NCBI GenBank assembly: GCA_903934745.1
Contig: CAIZOZ010000562.1
Coordinates: 1 to 6,770 of the forward strand
DNA: 6,770 nt
Origin: an uncultured cyanobacterium
Lineage (GTDB): Bacteria > Cyanobacteriota > Cyanobacteriia > PCC-6307 > Cyanobiaceae
Direction of reading: 5' to 3'
Shown here: piece after piece, positions 1-5,320 of the stretch
Numbering within the stretch: the first letter of the stretch is position 1
How the letters are laid out: each line of letters starts with the position of its first letter
Program-made: the position numbers and the translations under genes
Notes under the pieces: model-generated
Told to the model about the DNA's origin: nothing
What the model saw: only the letters and a program-made list of their open reading frames with translations
The model's database searches: none

Positions 1-760
1 CGTGAGCACCAACCTGCGCAAGTTTCTGCCCGGGGGCATCTGGCATCTGGCCGCCAGGGTGCAGGCCCTGCGCGGGTCCGAAACCCCGTTGGCGGCTCCC
101 ATCGGCACGGCGATGGCCCTGGTGGTGACCCTGCTGGATCCCCTGCTGGCGGCGGTGGCTGCCCTGGCCCTGGTGACGCTTGGGGGCTGGCAGAACGGCC
201 TGGGGCTGCTGACGCTGCTGCCGTTGTGCTTGCTGCTGCCAGCTTGGCTGAATCCGTTGTTGCGGCGGCTCGAACGCCAGCGGGCTCAGCAACTGGGTTT
301 GAGCGCGGCGCTGGATCAGGACCTGGACAGCGATGGCGGCGCCGATCTGTTGCGCTCCTATCCCTGGCAGCCCCTGCTGGCCCAACTGGCTTTTGTGCTG
401 TTGCGTTTTGGCGGTTTCTACTGCTGCGTCTGGGCCTTTGATCTGCAGGGCACGGTCGAGCCGGTGACCTGGCTGGCGGGCTTCGCCCTGGCCTGGACGG
501 TGGGGCTGGTGGTGCCTGGTGCGCCGGGTGGCCTTGGGGTGTTTGAGGCGGTGCTGCTGGTGCGGATGAGCTCCGTTCTGCCGGAGGCGCCACTGCTGGC
601 GGTGGCCCTCAGCTATCGCCTGATGGTCACCCTGGCGGAGCTGCTGGCGGCTGGCTTGGTGAGTCTCGATGCGGCGCTGGCCAGCCGCCTGCAGCAAGCG
701 GCGGCTGTGTCCGGCCAGCCGGCGCCGCCGCCGCTGGATGCTGACAACGCTTCTCAATAG
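1..760 (+). CDS. Lysylphosphatidylglycerol synthase TM-region (UPF0104) family membrane protein, 5'-partial
   Basis: This is an integral membrane protein with no enzymatic domain in view. The readable part (252 codons from position 2, ending at TAG 758-760) has the two family hallmarks: an FLPGGIWH motif at about residues 8-15, and PGAPGGLGVFE at about 172-182, resembling the P-G-G-x-G-V-x-E signature of the PF03706 family. Hydrophobic segments lie at about 35-60, 66-82, 124-147, 157-173 and 195-222. Family members are usually 300 residues or more, with the PG-x-x-W motif well inside the protein, so the GTG at position 2 is probably internal and the gene starts upstream of the window. Proteins of this family range from lipid-modifying flippase/synthase modules to uncharacterised membrane proteins; the substrate here cannot be told. 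It is probably co-transcribed with the Fur-family gene 21 bp downstream. Confidence 0.8.
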   Translation, partial: VSTNLRKFLPGGIWHLAARVQALRGSETPLAAPIGTAMALVVTLLDPLLAAVAALALVTLGGWQNGLGLLTLLPLCLLLPAWLNPLLRRLERQRAQQLGLSAALDQDLDSDGGADLLRSYPWQPLLAQLAFVLLRFGGFYCCVWAFDLQGTVEPVTWLAGFALAWTVGLVVPGAPGGLGVFEAVLLVRMSSVLPEAPLLAVALSYRLMVTLAELLAAGLVSLDAALASRLQQAAAVSGQPAPPPLDADNASQ

Positions 761-777
761 GCTTTACTGTTGAGAAG
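750..777 (+). promoter_or_regulatory. Hairpin covering the upstream stop codon and the fur-family RBS
   Basis: CTTCTCAATAG (750-760) pairs with CTGTTGAGAAG (767-777). This is an 11-bp stem with one T-G wobble and a 6-nt loop. The left arm ends with the TAG stop of the membrane-protein gene. The right arm contains GAGAAG, the only purine-rich ribosome-binding candidate before the GTG at 782. No T-tract follows, so it is not a standard terminator. A ribosome finishing the upstream gene would open the stem, which fits translational coupling. The arms could instead be a DNA operator for the Fur-family protein, but their order (TTCTCA then TGAGAA) is the reverse of a classical Fur box. The pairing is seen directly; the role is inferred. 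Confidence 0.5.
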
Positions 778-781
778 TTGA

Positions 782-1330
782 GTGGAAGTCCTGGTGTCCT
801 CCCCCTCCCAGGCTCCCCCCCAGGCCCGGCTGCCGCTCCAGGCGGCTGGCGTGCTTCAGGCGCCGGCGCCGGAGCTGATCCAGGCCAGCCCCAATGGGCT
901 CAGGGCCAGCCTGCATGATCGCGGCCAGCGGCTCACCGCCCAACGCCAGCGGGTGCTGGGGTTGTTTGAGGGCCTGGGCGAGGGTCGTCATCTCAGTGCC
1001 GAGGAGGTGCATCAGCGCCTGCTGGGAGCCCAGGCCCGGGTCTCGTTGGCCACGGTGTATCGCACCTTGCGGCTGCTCAGCTCGATGGGCTTGCTGCAGG
1101 AGTTGGAGCTGCCGGAAGGGGGGCGCCGCTTTGAGTTGGCCGGGGATGCCCATCGCGACCACCATCACCTGGTGTGTGTGCGCTGTGGCCGCACCGAGGA
1201 ATTTGAGAATCCCGCCGTCCTGGCCGCGGGCGACGCGGCGGCCAGCGGCCACGGCTTCCGCCTGGTGGAGTGCGTGCTCAACGTCCGCGCCCTCTGCCCG
1301 GGGTGTGTCGCGGCGGAGCGCGCTGGTTGA
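782..1330 (+). CDS. Fur-family metal-dependent transcriptional regulator (PerR/FurC-like)
   Basis: This is a cytoplasmic DNA-binding repressor of the Fur superfamily, 182 residues. The winged-helix DNA-binding domain covers about residues 38-118: GQRLTAQRQRVL at 48-59, then the recognition region VSLATVYRTLRLLSSMGLL at 87-105. The dimerisation/metal domain follows, with a His cluster HRDHHH at 124-129 and two CxxC structural zinc motifs, CVRC at 132-135 and CPGC at 172-175. HLSAEE and LLQELELPEG resemble my recollection of cyanobacterial PerR (FurC). However, the metal-site residue after RF (119) is Glu, as in Fur, so PerR, Zur and Fur cannot be separated firmly. The first 35 or so residues are Pro/Ala-rich and not conserved. 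The GTG at 782 follows GAGAAG at usable spacing, but the GTG at 794 is also possible. It lies 21 bp after the membrane-protein gene, behind a hairpin that includes its RBS. Confidence 0.88.
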   Translation: MEVLVSSPSQAPPQARLPLQAAGVLQAPAPELIQASPNGLRASLHDRGQRLTAQRQRVLGLFEGLGEGRHLSAEEVHQRLLGAQARVSLATVYRTLRLLSSMGLLQELELPEGGRRFELAGDAHRDHHHLVCVRCGRTEEFENPAVLAAGDAAASGHGFRLVECVLNVRALCPGCVAAERAG

Positions 1331-1424
1331 ATAAGTGGCGGAGCACGTTTGATGAACAGGATCGCCAGGGGCCTCCGCTAGAGGCTTTCGCGTTAGCCAG
1401 CGGGAGCCTGTGGCTTGAGCACCA

Positions 1425-1443
1425 TCGACGGCTTGGCCGTCGG
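1425..1443 (+). terminator. Short GC hairpin between the fur-family and EF-arginase genes
   Basis: CGACGGC (1426-1432) and GCCGTCG (1436-1442) form a perfect 7-bp stem around a TTG loop, with an additional T-G closing wobble. It sits about 95 bp after the Fur-family stop. There is no T-run after it, so it is only a weak terminator candidate. The rest of the 215-bp gap (1331-1545) shows no convincing gene or NtcA-type GTA-N8-TAC site. TGAGATATT at 1501-1509 could be an extended -10 element for the next gene, without a recognisable -35. Confidence 0.25.
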
Positions 1444-1545
1444 GTGAGTGATTCGATGGCTTTGCCGGTGTTCAGCCTGAGCCAACCGGCGGATGCTCGG
1501 TGAGATATTAGGAAGGCTCGTGATTCGTTTTCCAGCAGCTGCTTG

Positions 1546-3045
1546 ATGGCTTCTCTTCTTTTGGATTCGGCCCAGGCTGAGCTGCAGTGCCGCGAATTTG
1601 AACTGGTGTTCCGGCTGTTTGATGCCGATGGTGATGGTGAGATTTCCGTGGCCGAGACGGAGCGGGCCCTGGCCAATCTGGCTGGCAGCCTTTCGAGCGA
1701 AGCCGGTGCCGAGCTATTGGCCCTGGCCCACCAGTGCGGCCAGATCGACAGCCATCAGTTCGCCGTCTGGGCGATGGGCCAGGGGGGCTTTGATCTCAGC
1801 TGCACGTTGCGCGAGATCTTTGCTCTGGTGGACAGCGATGGCAGCGGCTGCCTGAGCCTTGAGGAGATGGCGGTGCTGCTTTCGGTGTTCGAAGACAGCC
1901 CGGAGGTCCCGCAGCTGGAGGCCCTGATGCGCTCCCACGATGCGGACAACAGCGGCACGATCACCTATGACGAATTCCTGAACCTGTTGCTCAGCGATGG
2001 CCAGTGGGCCATTTCCCTGGCCGATCTCAAACGGCTCAAGAAAACGCTGGTTCAGTACAGCAGCAGCAGCCGTTGCGCCAAGATCGGCCTGGTGGAGGTG
2101 GATTGCGATCTCGGCGCCGGCATTCCGGGAGCTGGCTCCGGCATCGAGATGCTCAAGCAGGCGGCCCAGCGCCAGCAGGATCTGCGCCGCATCCGTGACC
2201 AGCTGATTGAGGAGATCAGCCAGCAGCAGCCCCGTGCCCGCGCCAGCGAGATCAGTGGCGGTGAGCTCACACCCCACGCCCGCCATATCCGCGTCATTGC
2301 CGAGGTGATGGGGCAGGCGGCCGAGCTGGTGGCCGCCACCCGGCAGCGCGGCCTGTTTCCGGTGGTGCTGGCCGGTGATCACTCCACCGCCGCCGGCACG
2401 ATCGCCGGCCTGCGCCGCGCCCATCCCGACAGTCGTCTCGGGGTGGTGTGGATCGATGCCCATGCGGACATCCATTCCCCCTACACCACGCCTTCGGGCA
2501 ACATGCACGGCATGCCGCTGGCGGTGGCCAGCGGCCATGACAACGCCCACCACGCGATCAACGCGCCGGAAGCGGCCACGGCGGAACTGTGGGATTGGTG
2601 CCAGAGCCTCACCGGCACCGGCTCGCCGGCGATCCAGCTGCGAGATCTGATCTATGTGAGTGTCCGCGACACCGAACCGGCCGAGGAGGCCACGATCCGC
2701 GACTTCGGACTGCCGATTGTCAGCACCGAGGAGGTGCGGCGCTGCGGTGGCGAGGCGGCGGCCCGGCGCTGTCTCGATTACCTCGCCGACTGTGACCTGA
2801 TCTATGTGAGCTTCGACGTCGACAGCATGGATGCCACGATTTTCAAGGGCACCGGCACGCCGGTGCTGGGCGGGCTTTGGGCCCACGAGGCCCTGGAGAT
2901 CAACCGCACCTTGCTGCGGGATCCGCGTGTGTGCTGCTGGGAGATCTGTGAGATCAACCCCCATCTCGACACGCTCAATTCCCTGGCGGAGGTGTCGCTC
3001 GGCATCTATCAGGGGGTGCTGGAAGTGCTGGAGGAGCGGCTGTAG
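1546..3045 (+). CDS. EF-hand (calmodulin-like) domain fused to arginase-family ureohydrolase
   Basis: This is a predicted cytosolic binuclear Mn2+ ureohydrolase of 499 residues that releases urea from a guanidino substrate, most likely arginine. Residues 1-150 form an EF-hand domain. Canonical 12-residue loops lie at D26-E37 (DADGDGEISVAE), D96-E107 (DSDGSGCLSLEE) and D132-E143 (DADNSGTITYDE), with a decayed hand at about 58-76. The ureohydrolase fold follows at about 178-497: GDHS (H279), DAHAD (D304, H306, D308), SGNMHG (H321), SFDVDSMD (D424, D426), TGTPVLGGL (436-444) and EICEINP (E469). TGTPVxGG plus E-I-N-P is the arginase rather than the agmatinase pattern. All six expected metal ligands are present. 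Normal arginases are about 300-320 residues, so the EF-hand part is an added module. TTG 1543 and ATG 1546 are both possible starts after the in-frame stop at 1501; ATG is preferred, though no close Shine-Dalgarno is seen. The urea-channel gene follows after 140 bp. Confidence 0.92.
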   Translation: MASLLLDSAQAELQCREFELVFRLFDADGDGEISVAETERALANLAGSLSSEAGAELLALAHQCGQIDSHQFAVWAMGQGGFDLSCTLREIFALVDSDGSGCLSLEEMAVLLSVFEDSPEVPQLEALMRSHDADNSGTITYDEFLNLLLSDGQWAISLADLKRLKKTLVQYSSSSRCAKIGLVEVDCDLGAGIPGAGSGIEMLKQAAQRQQDLRRIRDQLIEEISQQQPRARASEISGGELTPHARHIRVIAEVMGQAAELVAATRQRGLFPVVLAGDHSTAAGTIAGLRRAHPDSRLGVVWIDAHADIHSPYTTPSGNMHGMPLAVASGHDNAHHAINAPEAATAELWDWCQSLTGTGSPAIQLRDLIYVSVRDTEPAEEATIRDFGLPIVSTEEVRRCGGEAAARRCLDYLADCDLIYVSFDVDSMDATIFKGTGTPVLGGLWAHEALEINRTLLRDPRVCCWEICEINPHLDTLNSLAEVSLGIYQGVLEVLEERL

Positions 3046-3069
3046 CTCCCTGAGGAGCCGCGCCCCGGG

Positions 3070-3210
3070 ATGTCCTGGCCGCTGGCCTGGCTTCTGGCCT
3101 GGCTTCTGGTCTGGCCAGCGGCCAGGCTTCTGGCCTGGTTGCCCGCTGTTGCCCTGTCTCCGTCTGATCTCTGCCTGGCCGTGCCATGTCTTCCGGTTCT
3201 TCTCCCCTGA
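3070..3210 (+). CDS. Possible small hydrophobic ORF (46 aa) encoded across the 12-nt repeat
   Basis: An ATG at 3070 opens a 46-codon frame ending at TGA 3208-3210, which overlaps the first 25 bases of the urea-channel gene. The product is Trp/Leu-rich: MSWPLAWLLAWLLVWPAARL at its start, then a Pro/Cys-containing tail. GAGGAG at 3052-3057 is a ribosome-binding candidate, but 12 nt from the ATG is long. The frame is the same as that of the upstream EF-arginase, after its stop. It could be a short membrane peptide or a leader coupling translation to the channel gene. It could equally be an accidental frame created by the GC-rich repeat, which is the default reading. Confidence 0.2.
   Translation: MSWPLAWLLAWLLVWPAARLLAWLPAVALSPSDLCLAVPCLPVLLP
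3074..3126 (+). promoter_or_regulatory. Strong 14-bp hairpin between arginase and urea-channel genes
   Basis: CCTGGCCGCTGGCC (3074-3087) is the exact reverse complement of GGCCAGCGGCCAGG (3113-3126). They enclose a 25-nt loop made of repeat units. The stem is perfect and almost all G-C, and it begins 28 nt after the arginase stop. No T-tract follows, so it may act as an RNA stability or processing element, an attenuator, or an imperfect terminator that sets the ratio of the two proteins. The pairing is seen; the function is inferred. Confidence 0.5.
3074..3138. repeat. 12-nt tandem array, about 5.4 units
   Basis: The unit is cctggcttctgg. Successive copies are 3074-3085 (two changes), 3086-3097 and 3098-3109 (exact), 3110-3121 (divergent, partly inverted), 3122-3133 (one change) and a partial unit at 3134-3138. 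The array fills much of the gap between the EF-arginase and urea-channel genes. Being a multiple of three, it keeps any overlapping frame open. Confidence 0.85.
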
Positions 3211-4841
3211 TCGCCCACGAGTTGCTGCAAGGCTTTCTGGCGCCTGAGCCGGCTGTGCCGTCGCGGCTGGAGCGGTTGCTGCCCAGCAGCGGCACCCTGC
3301 CCGGCCTCGGCCGCCTGGGGGGCCGGCAGCCGCTGGCCCGCTCCCTGGTGAGTGGGCTGCGCAGCTGCGGCCAGGTGATCTTCATCAACAATCCGCTCAG
3401 CGGACTGCTGCTGCTGCTGGCGATGACCTTGCAGTCGTTCTGGGCCTCGGGGTTCACCTTGCTGGGCATCGTGGCGGCCCAGCTCTGTGCCCGGGCGATC
3501 GGCGCTGATCGCCAGGCCCGGCGCCATGGCATCTACGGCTTCAACGGGGCGCTGGTGGGCAGTGCGGTGGCCTGCTTCGCCGATCTTGACTCTGGTACCA
3601 GGCCCTGGCTCTGGCTGCTGCTGGTGCTGCTGGGGGCCGGCCTCACCACGCTGCTGGTGGATGGGCTGGGCCGCTGGCTGGTGCGGCGCTTCGGCCTGCC
3701 GCCGCTCACCCTGCCCTTCTGTCTGGTCAGCTGGGCGCTGCTGCTGCTGGCCTCCGCCCTGGCCCATCCCGAGCTGAAGTTGCTGCCGGCCAGCCAGCCA
3801 GTGCTGGTTCACGGTCCGCTGCTGGCCCTGCTGCAGGCCCTGCCCACAGGCTTCGGCCAGGTGTTCTTGCTGCCGGGAGTGCTCAGTGGCACGGTGGTGC
3901 TGCTGGCGGTGGCGATCGCCAGTCCGCTGGCAGCCCTGGTGGGTCTGGCCGGTGGCCTGGTGGGAGCGGTCACCGGCCTGCTGCTGGGCGCTCCGGCGGC
4001 GAGCGTGGCCCAGGGCCTGTGGAGCTACAACGGCGTGCTCACCGCCATCGCCGTGGCCGGCATTTTCTATCCCCTCAACCGCCTCAGCCTGATCGCGGGG
4101 CTGGGGGCGGCGGCGTTCTCCAGCTTGTTGACGATGCCGTTGGCGGCTCCGCTCGGTCTGCTCACGGGGGCGGGCCAGCCGTTGCCGCTGCTCACCTTGC
4201 CCTTCATCGTCGCCACCCTGCTGACGCTGCTGGTGCTGCGGCGCACCCAGCCGGCCCTGGTGCCGGTGGGCCTGCATTCGATCCTCACGCCCGAGGAGCA
4301 TCGCCATCGTTTTGATGTCGCCCGCCGCCTGATGGCCGATTTTCGCCGCCAATTGCGCGGCTCCCTGGCCGGGGATCGCTATCCCTCGCTGCTGGCCCAG
4401 GCCGAGCCGGCCCAGGTGGCGGAGCTGGAGGCTCTGTTTGGCTCGCTCGATCGCAACCGCGACCGCCGGCTCAGTGTGTGCGAACTGGCCACCGGTCTGG
4501 AGGACCGTGTCGCCGGCGCCGTTGGGGTGGGGCAGGAGCAACTGGCGCTGGTGCTGGCGGCCATCGATCTCGACGGCGATGGCAGCGTCGATGTGGTGGA
4601 GTTCAGCGAGCTGATGCTGCGGCTGCGTCGGCTGCGTGCCGGCGAGGAGCGGCTGTTGCAGTACCTGCTGCCGATCGATGGCGATGGCAATGACCGCCTG
4701 GATGCCACCGAACTGAACCGGCTGCTGCGCAGTGTCGGCCAGCCGCCCCTGGAGCCCAGGGAGCAGCAGCACCTGTTCGGCGACCAGGCTTTGCGGGGCC
4801 TGAGCTGGAAGCAATTCCTCGACCGCCTGTTGCTGATCTGA
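3186..4841 (+). CDS. UT-family urea channel/transporter with C-terminal EF-hand (calmodulin-like) domain
   Basis: This is an inner-membrane urea channel of 551 residues. Residues 62-360 match the UT family (PF03253) with its internal duplication. Repeat one has FINNPLSGLLLLLAM (66-80) and GIYGFNGALVG (115-125). Repeat two has LLPGVLSGTVVLLAVA (228-243) and LWSYNGVLTAIAV (278-290). About ten hydrophobic segments are visible. Bacterial UT proteins are usually around 330-400 residues, so the last 180 or so are extra. That tail has three canonical EF-hand loops: D422-E433 (DRNRDRRLSVCE), D461-E472 (DLDGDGSVDVVE) and D498-E509 (DGDGNDRLDATE). A degenerate fourth hand follows at about 531-548. The tail is probably cytosolic and could sense Ca2+ to gate the pore. 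No clear Shine-Dalgarno precedes ATG 3186. The gene directly follows the EF-hand arginase in the same direction, linking urea production to urea passage. No urease gene is in the window. Confidence 0.92.
   Translation: MSSGSSPLIAHELLQGFLAPEPAVPSRLERLLPSSGTLPGLGRLGGRQPLARSLVSGLRSCGQVIFINNPLSGLLLLLAMTLQSFWASGFTLLGIVAAQLCARAIGADRQARRHGIYGFNGALVGSAVACFADLDSGTRPWLWLLLVLLGAGLTTLLVDGLGRWLVRRFGLPPLTLPFCLVSWALLLLASALAHPELKLLPASQPVLVHGPLLALLQALPTGFGQVFLLPGVLSGTVVLLAVAIASPLAALVGLAGGLVGAVTGLLLGAPAASVAQGLWSYNGVLTAIAVAGIFYPLNRLSLIAGLGAAAFSSLLTMPLAAPLGLLTGAGQPLPLLTLPFIVATLLTLLVLRRTQPALVPVGLHSILTPEEHRHRFDVARRLMADFRRQLRGSLAGDRYPSLLAQAEPAQVAELEALFGSLDRNRDRRLSVCELATGLEDRVAGAVGVGQEQLALVLAAIDLDGDGSVDVVEFSELMLRLRRLRAGEERLLQYLLPIDGDGNDRLDATELNRLLRSVGQPPLEPREQQHLFGDQALRGLSWKQFLDRLLLI
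3912..3919. repeat. HIP1 octamer GCGATCGC
   Basis: An exact GCGATCGC, the highly iterated palindrome of many cyanobacterial genomes, lies inside the urea-channel gene. It is the only exact copy I found, so it supports a cyanobacterial origin only weakly. Confidence 0.5.
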
Positions 4842-4961
4842 GGCTGGTGGCCCTGGACTGGCGCTCTGGCCTGTCGCCCTGATGACCTTCAGCCTGATGG
4901 TGCGCGCCCATCCCTGGGGCCAGCGGCGGGCGTCTCAAGCGCTCAGCGGCCCGGCAGGTCC

Positions 4962-5009
4962 GTATCTCGGCTGCCCCGTATCCCGGCGGATCGGTATCCC
5001 GGCGGATCG
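4962..5009. repeat. 16-nt tandem repeat, three units
   Basis: Two exact copies of gtatcccggcggatcg occupy 4978-4993 and 4994-5009. A diverged copy, gtatctcggctgcccc (11 of 16 matching), directly precedes them at 4962-4977. The period is not a multiple of three, which supports non-coding status. Confidence 0.8.
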
Positions 5010-5078
5010 GCAGGGGAGCAGCGACAGGGGCTCGATGGGAGGGGGAAGTACCGGAGGCGATGTGCTGCTTTCCGGCGT

Positions 5079-5113
5079 CCGGTTCCTGGCTGGTGAAGGC
5101 CCTGCCAGGCCGG
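5079..5113 (+). other. Imperfect hairpin in the intergenic region
   Basis: CCTGGC (5085-5090) pairs with GCCAGG (5104-5109). An outer CCGG (5079-5082) pairs with CCGG (5110-5113) across a two-base TT bulge. No T-tract follows. It could be a weak terminator for the urea-channel transcript or chance pairing in GC-rich DNA. Confidence 0.2.
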
Positions 5114-5150
5114 GACTTGCCCAGGACGCCAGCCACCCCGCCTTGCCGCT

Positions 5151-5167
5151 AATGAGAATCGCTTGCA
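5151..5167 (+). promoter_or_regulatory. Fur-box-like operator 1
   Basis: AATGAGAATCGCTTGCA carries a perfect TGAGAAT half-site and the TTGCA ending common in bacterial Fur boxes of the AATGAGAATCATTTGCA type, differing at two positions. It overlaps the -35 candidate at 5163-5168. Iron-bound Fur would be expected to block this promoter. Binding is inferred from sequence only. Confidence 0.6.
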
Positions 5168-5191
5168 AAAGGCCGGTGATTCGGCTACGTT
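5163..5191 (+). promoter_or_regulatory. Candidate sigma70 promoter for the Crp-family gene
   Basis: TTGCAA (5163-5168) and TACGTT (5186-5191) are separated by exactly 17 nt. They match the -35 consensus at 4 of 6 positions and the -10 consensus at 3 of 6, including its T-A...T core. Each hexamer touches a Fur-box-like site, a typical arrangement for iron repression. Transcription would begin near 5198, about 120 nt before ATG 5321. Confidence 0.4.
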
Positions 5192-5207
5192 GCGAGCCAT
5201 TCTCAAC
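5191..5207 (-). promoter_or_regulatory. Fur-box-like operator 2, inverted relative to operator 1
   Basis: The + strand reads TGCGAGCCATTCTCA at 5191-5205. This matches the reverse complement of operator 1 (TGCAAGCGATTCTCA) at 13 of 15 positions and has a perfect ATTCTCA half-site. It overlaps the end of the -10 candidate and the predicted start of transcription. Its paired, mirrored placement with operator 1 argues against chance. Confidence 0.55.
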
Positions 5208-5320
5208 AAGTCGCTGCGGCGGCTTGTCGCTGGCCCGGTCACCCGTCACCGGATCCGGGCTTGCGGATGTTCCTTCGTGGTCGCCCTCCATTGGCTCAGC
5301 TGTTGTCTTCTCCTGATTCC

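Larger units (their letters stand above)
4842..5320. other. Gene-free intergenic region with repeats and iron-type regulatory sites
   Basis: No convincing gene lies in these 479 bp. Open frames on both strands (for example 4882-5316 on + and 4935-5291 on -) have low-complexity, Pro/Arg/Ser/Gly-rich products with no recognisable motif. The region contains the 16-nt repeat at 4962-5009, an imperfect hairpin at 5079-5113, two Fur-box-like sites at 5151-5207 around a promoter candidate, and a leader hairpin at 5233-5260 (GCCCGG with CCGGGC, extended by two pairs past a bulge). No standard terminator with a T-tract was found after the urea-channel stop at 4841. Confidence 0.6.

Noticed and set aside
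1425..1443. A strong intrinsic terminator after the Fur-family gene
   Set aside because: The 7-bp stem has only a 3-nt loop and no T-tract, so it is kept only as a low-confidence feature.
1331..1545. NtcA-type nitrogen-control site upstream of the EF-arginase
   Set aside because: I looked for GTA-N8-TAC and found none in the 215-bp gap, nor in the gap before the urea-channel gene.
1714..2964. 416-codon open frame on the - strand opposite the EF-arginase gene
   Set aside because: It has no recognisable domain. The + strand frame carries all ureohydrolase metal-binding motifs, so this is an antisense shadow.
1546..3045. Agmatinase or formiminoglutamase assignment
   Set aside because: The TGTPVLGGL and EICEINP motifs and the SGNMHG loop follow the arginase pattern; agmatinases usually have a PGTGTPEPGG-type motif instead.
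3009..4814. 601-codon open frame on the - strand opposite the urea-channel gene
   Set aside because: The product is dominated by Gln, Ala, Gly and Arg, which is what antisense reading of Leu/Ala-rich GC-rich codons gives. The + strand frame has clear UT and EF-hand motifs.
5151..5207. Reading the two ATTCTCA/TGAGAAT arms as one long hairpin
   Set aside because: The 7-bp arms are 39 nt apart and the pairing does not extend. The 15-bp match between two separate sites overlapping a promoter is better explained as paired operators.
4882..5316. 144-codon + strand frame in the intergenic region
   Set aside because: The product is low-complexity with no motif, it runs through the 16-nt repeat, the Fur-like sites and the promoter candidate, and its 16-nt repeat would shift frame with copy number.
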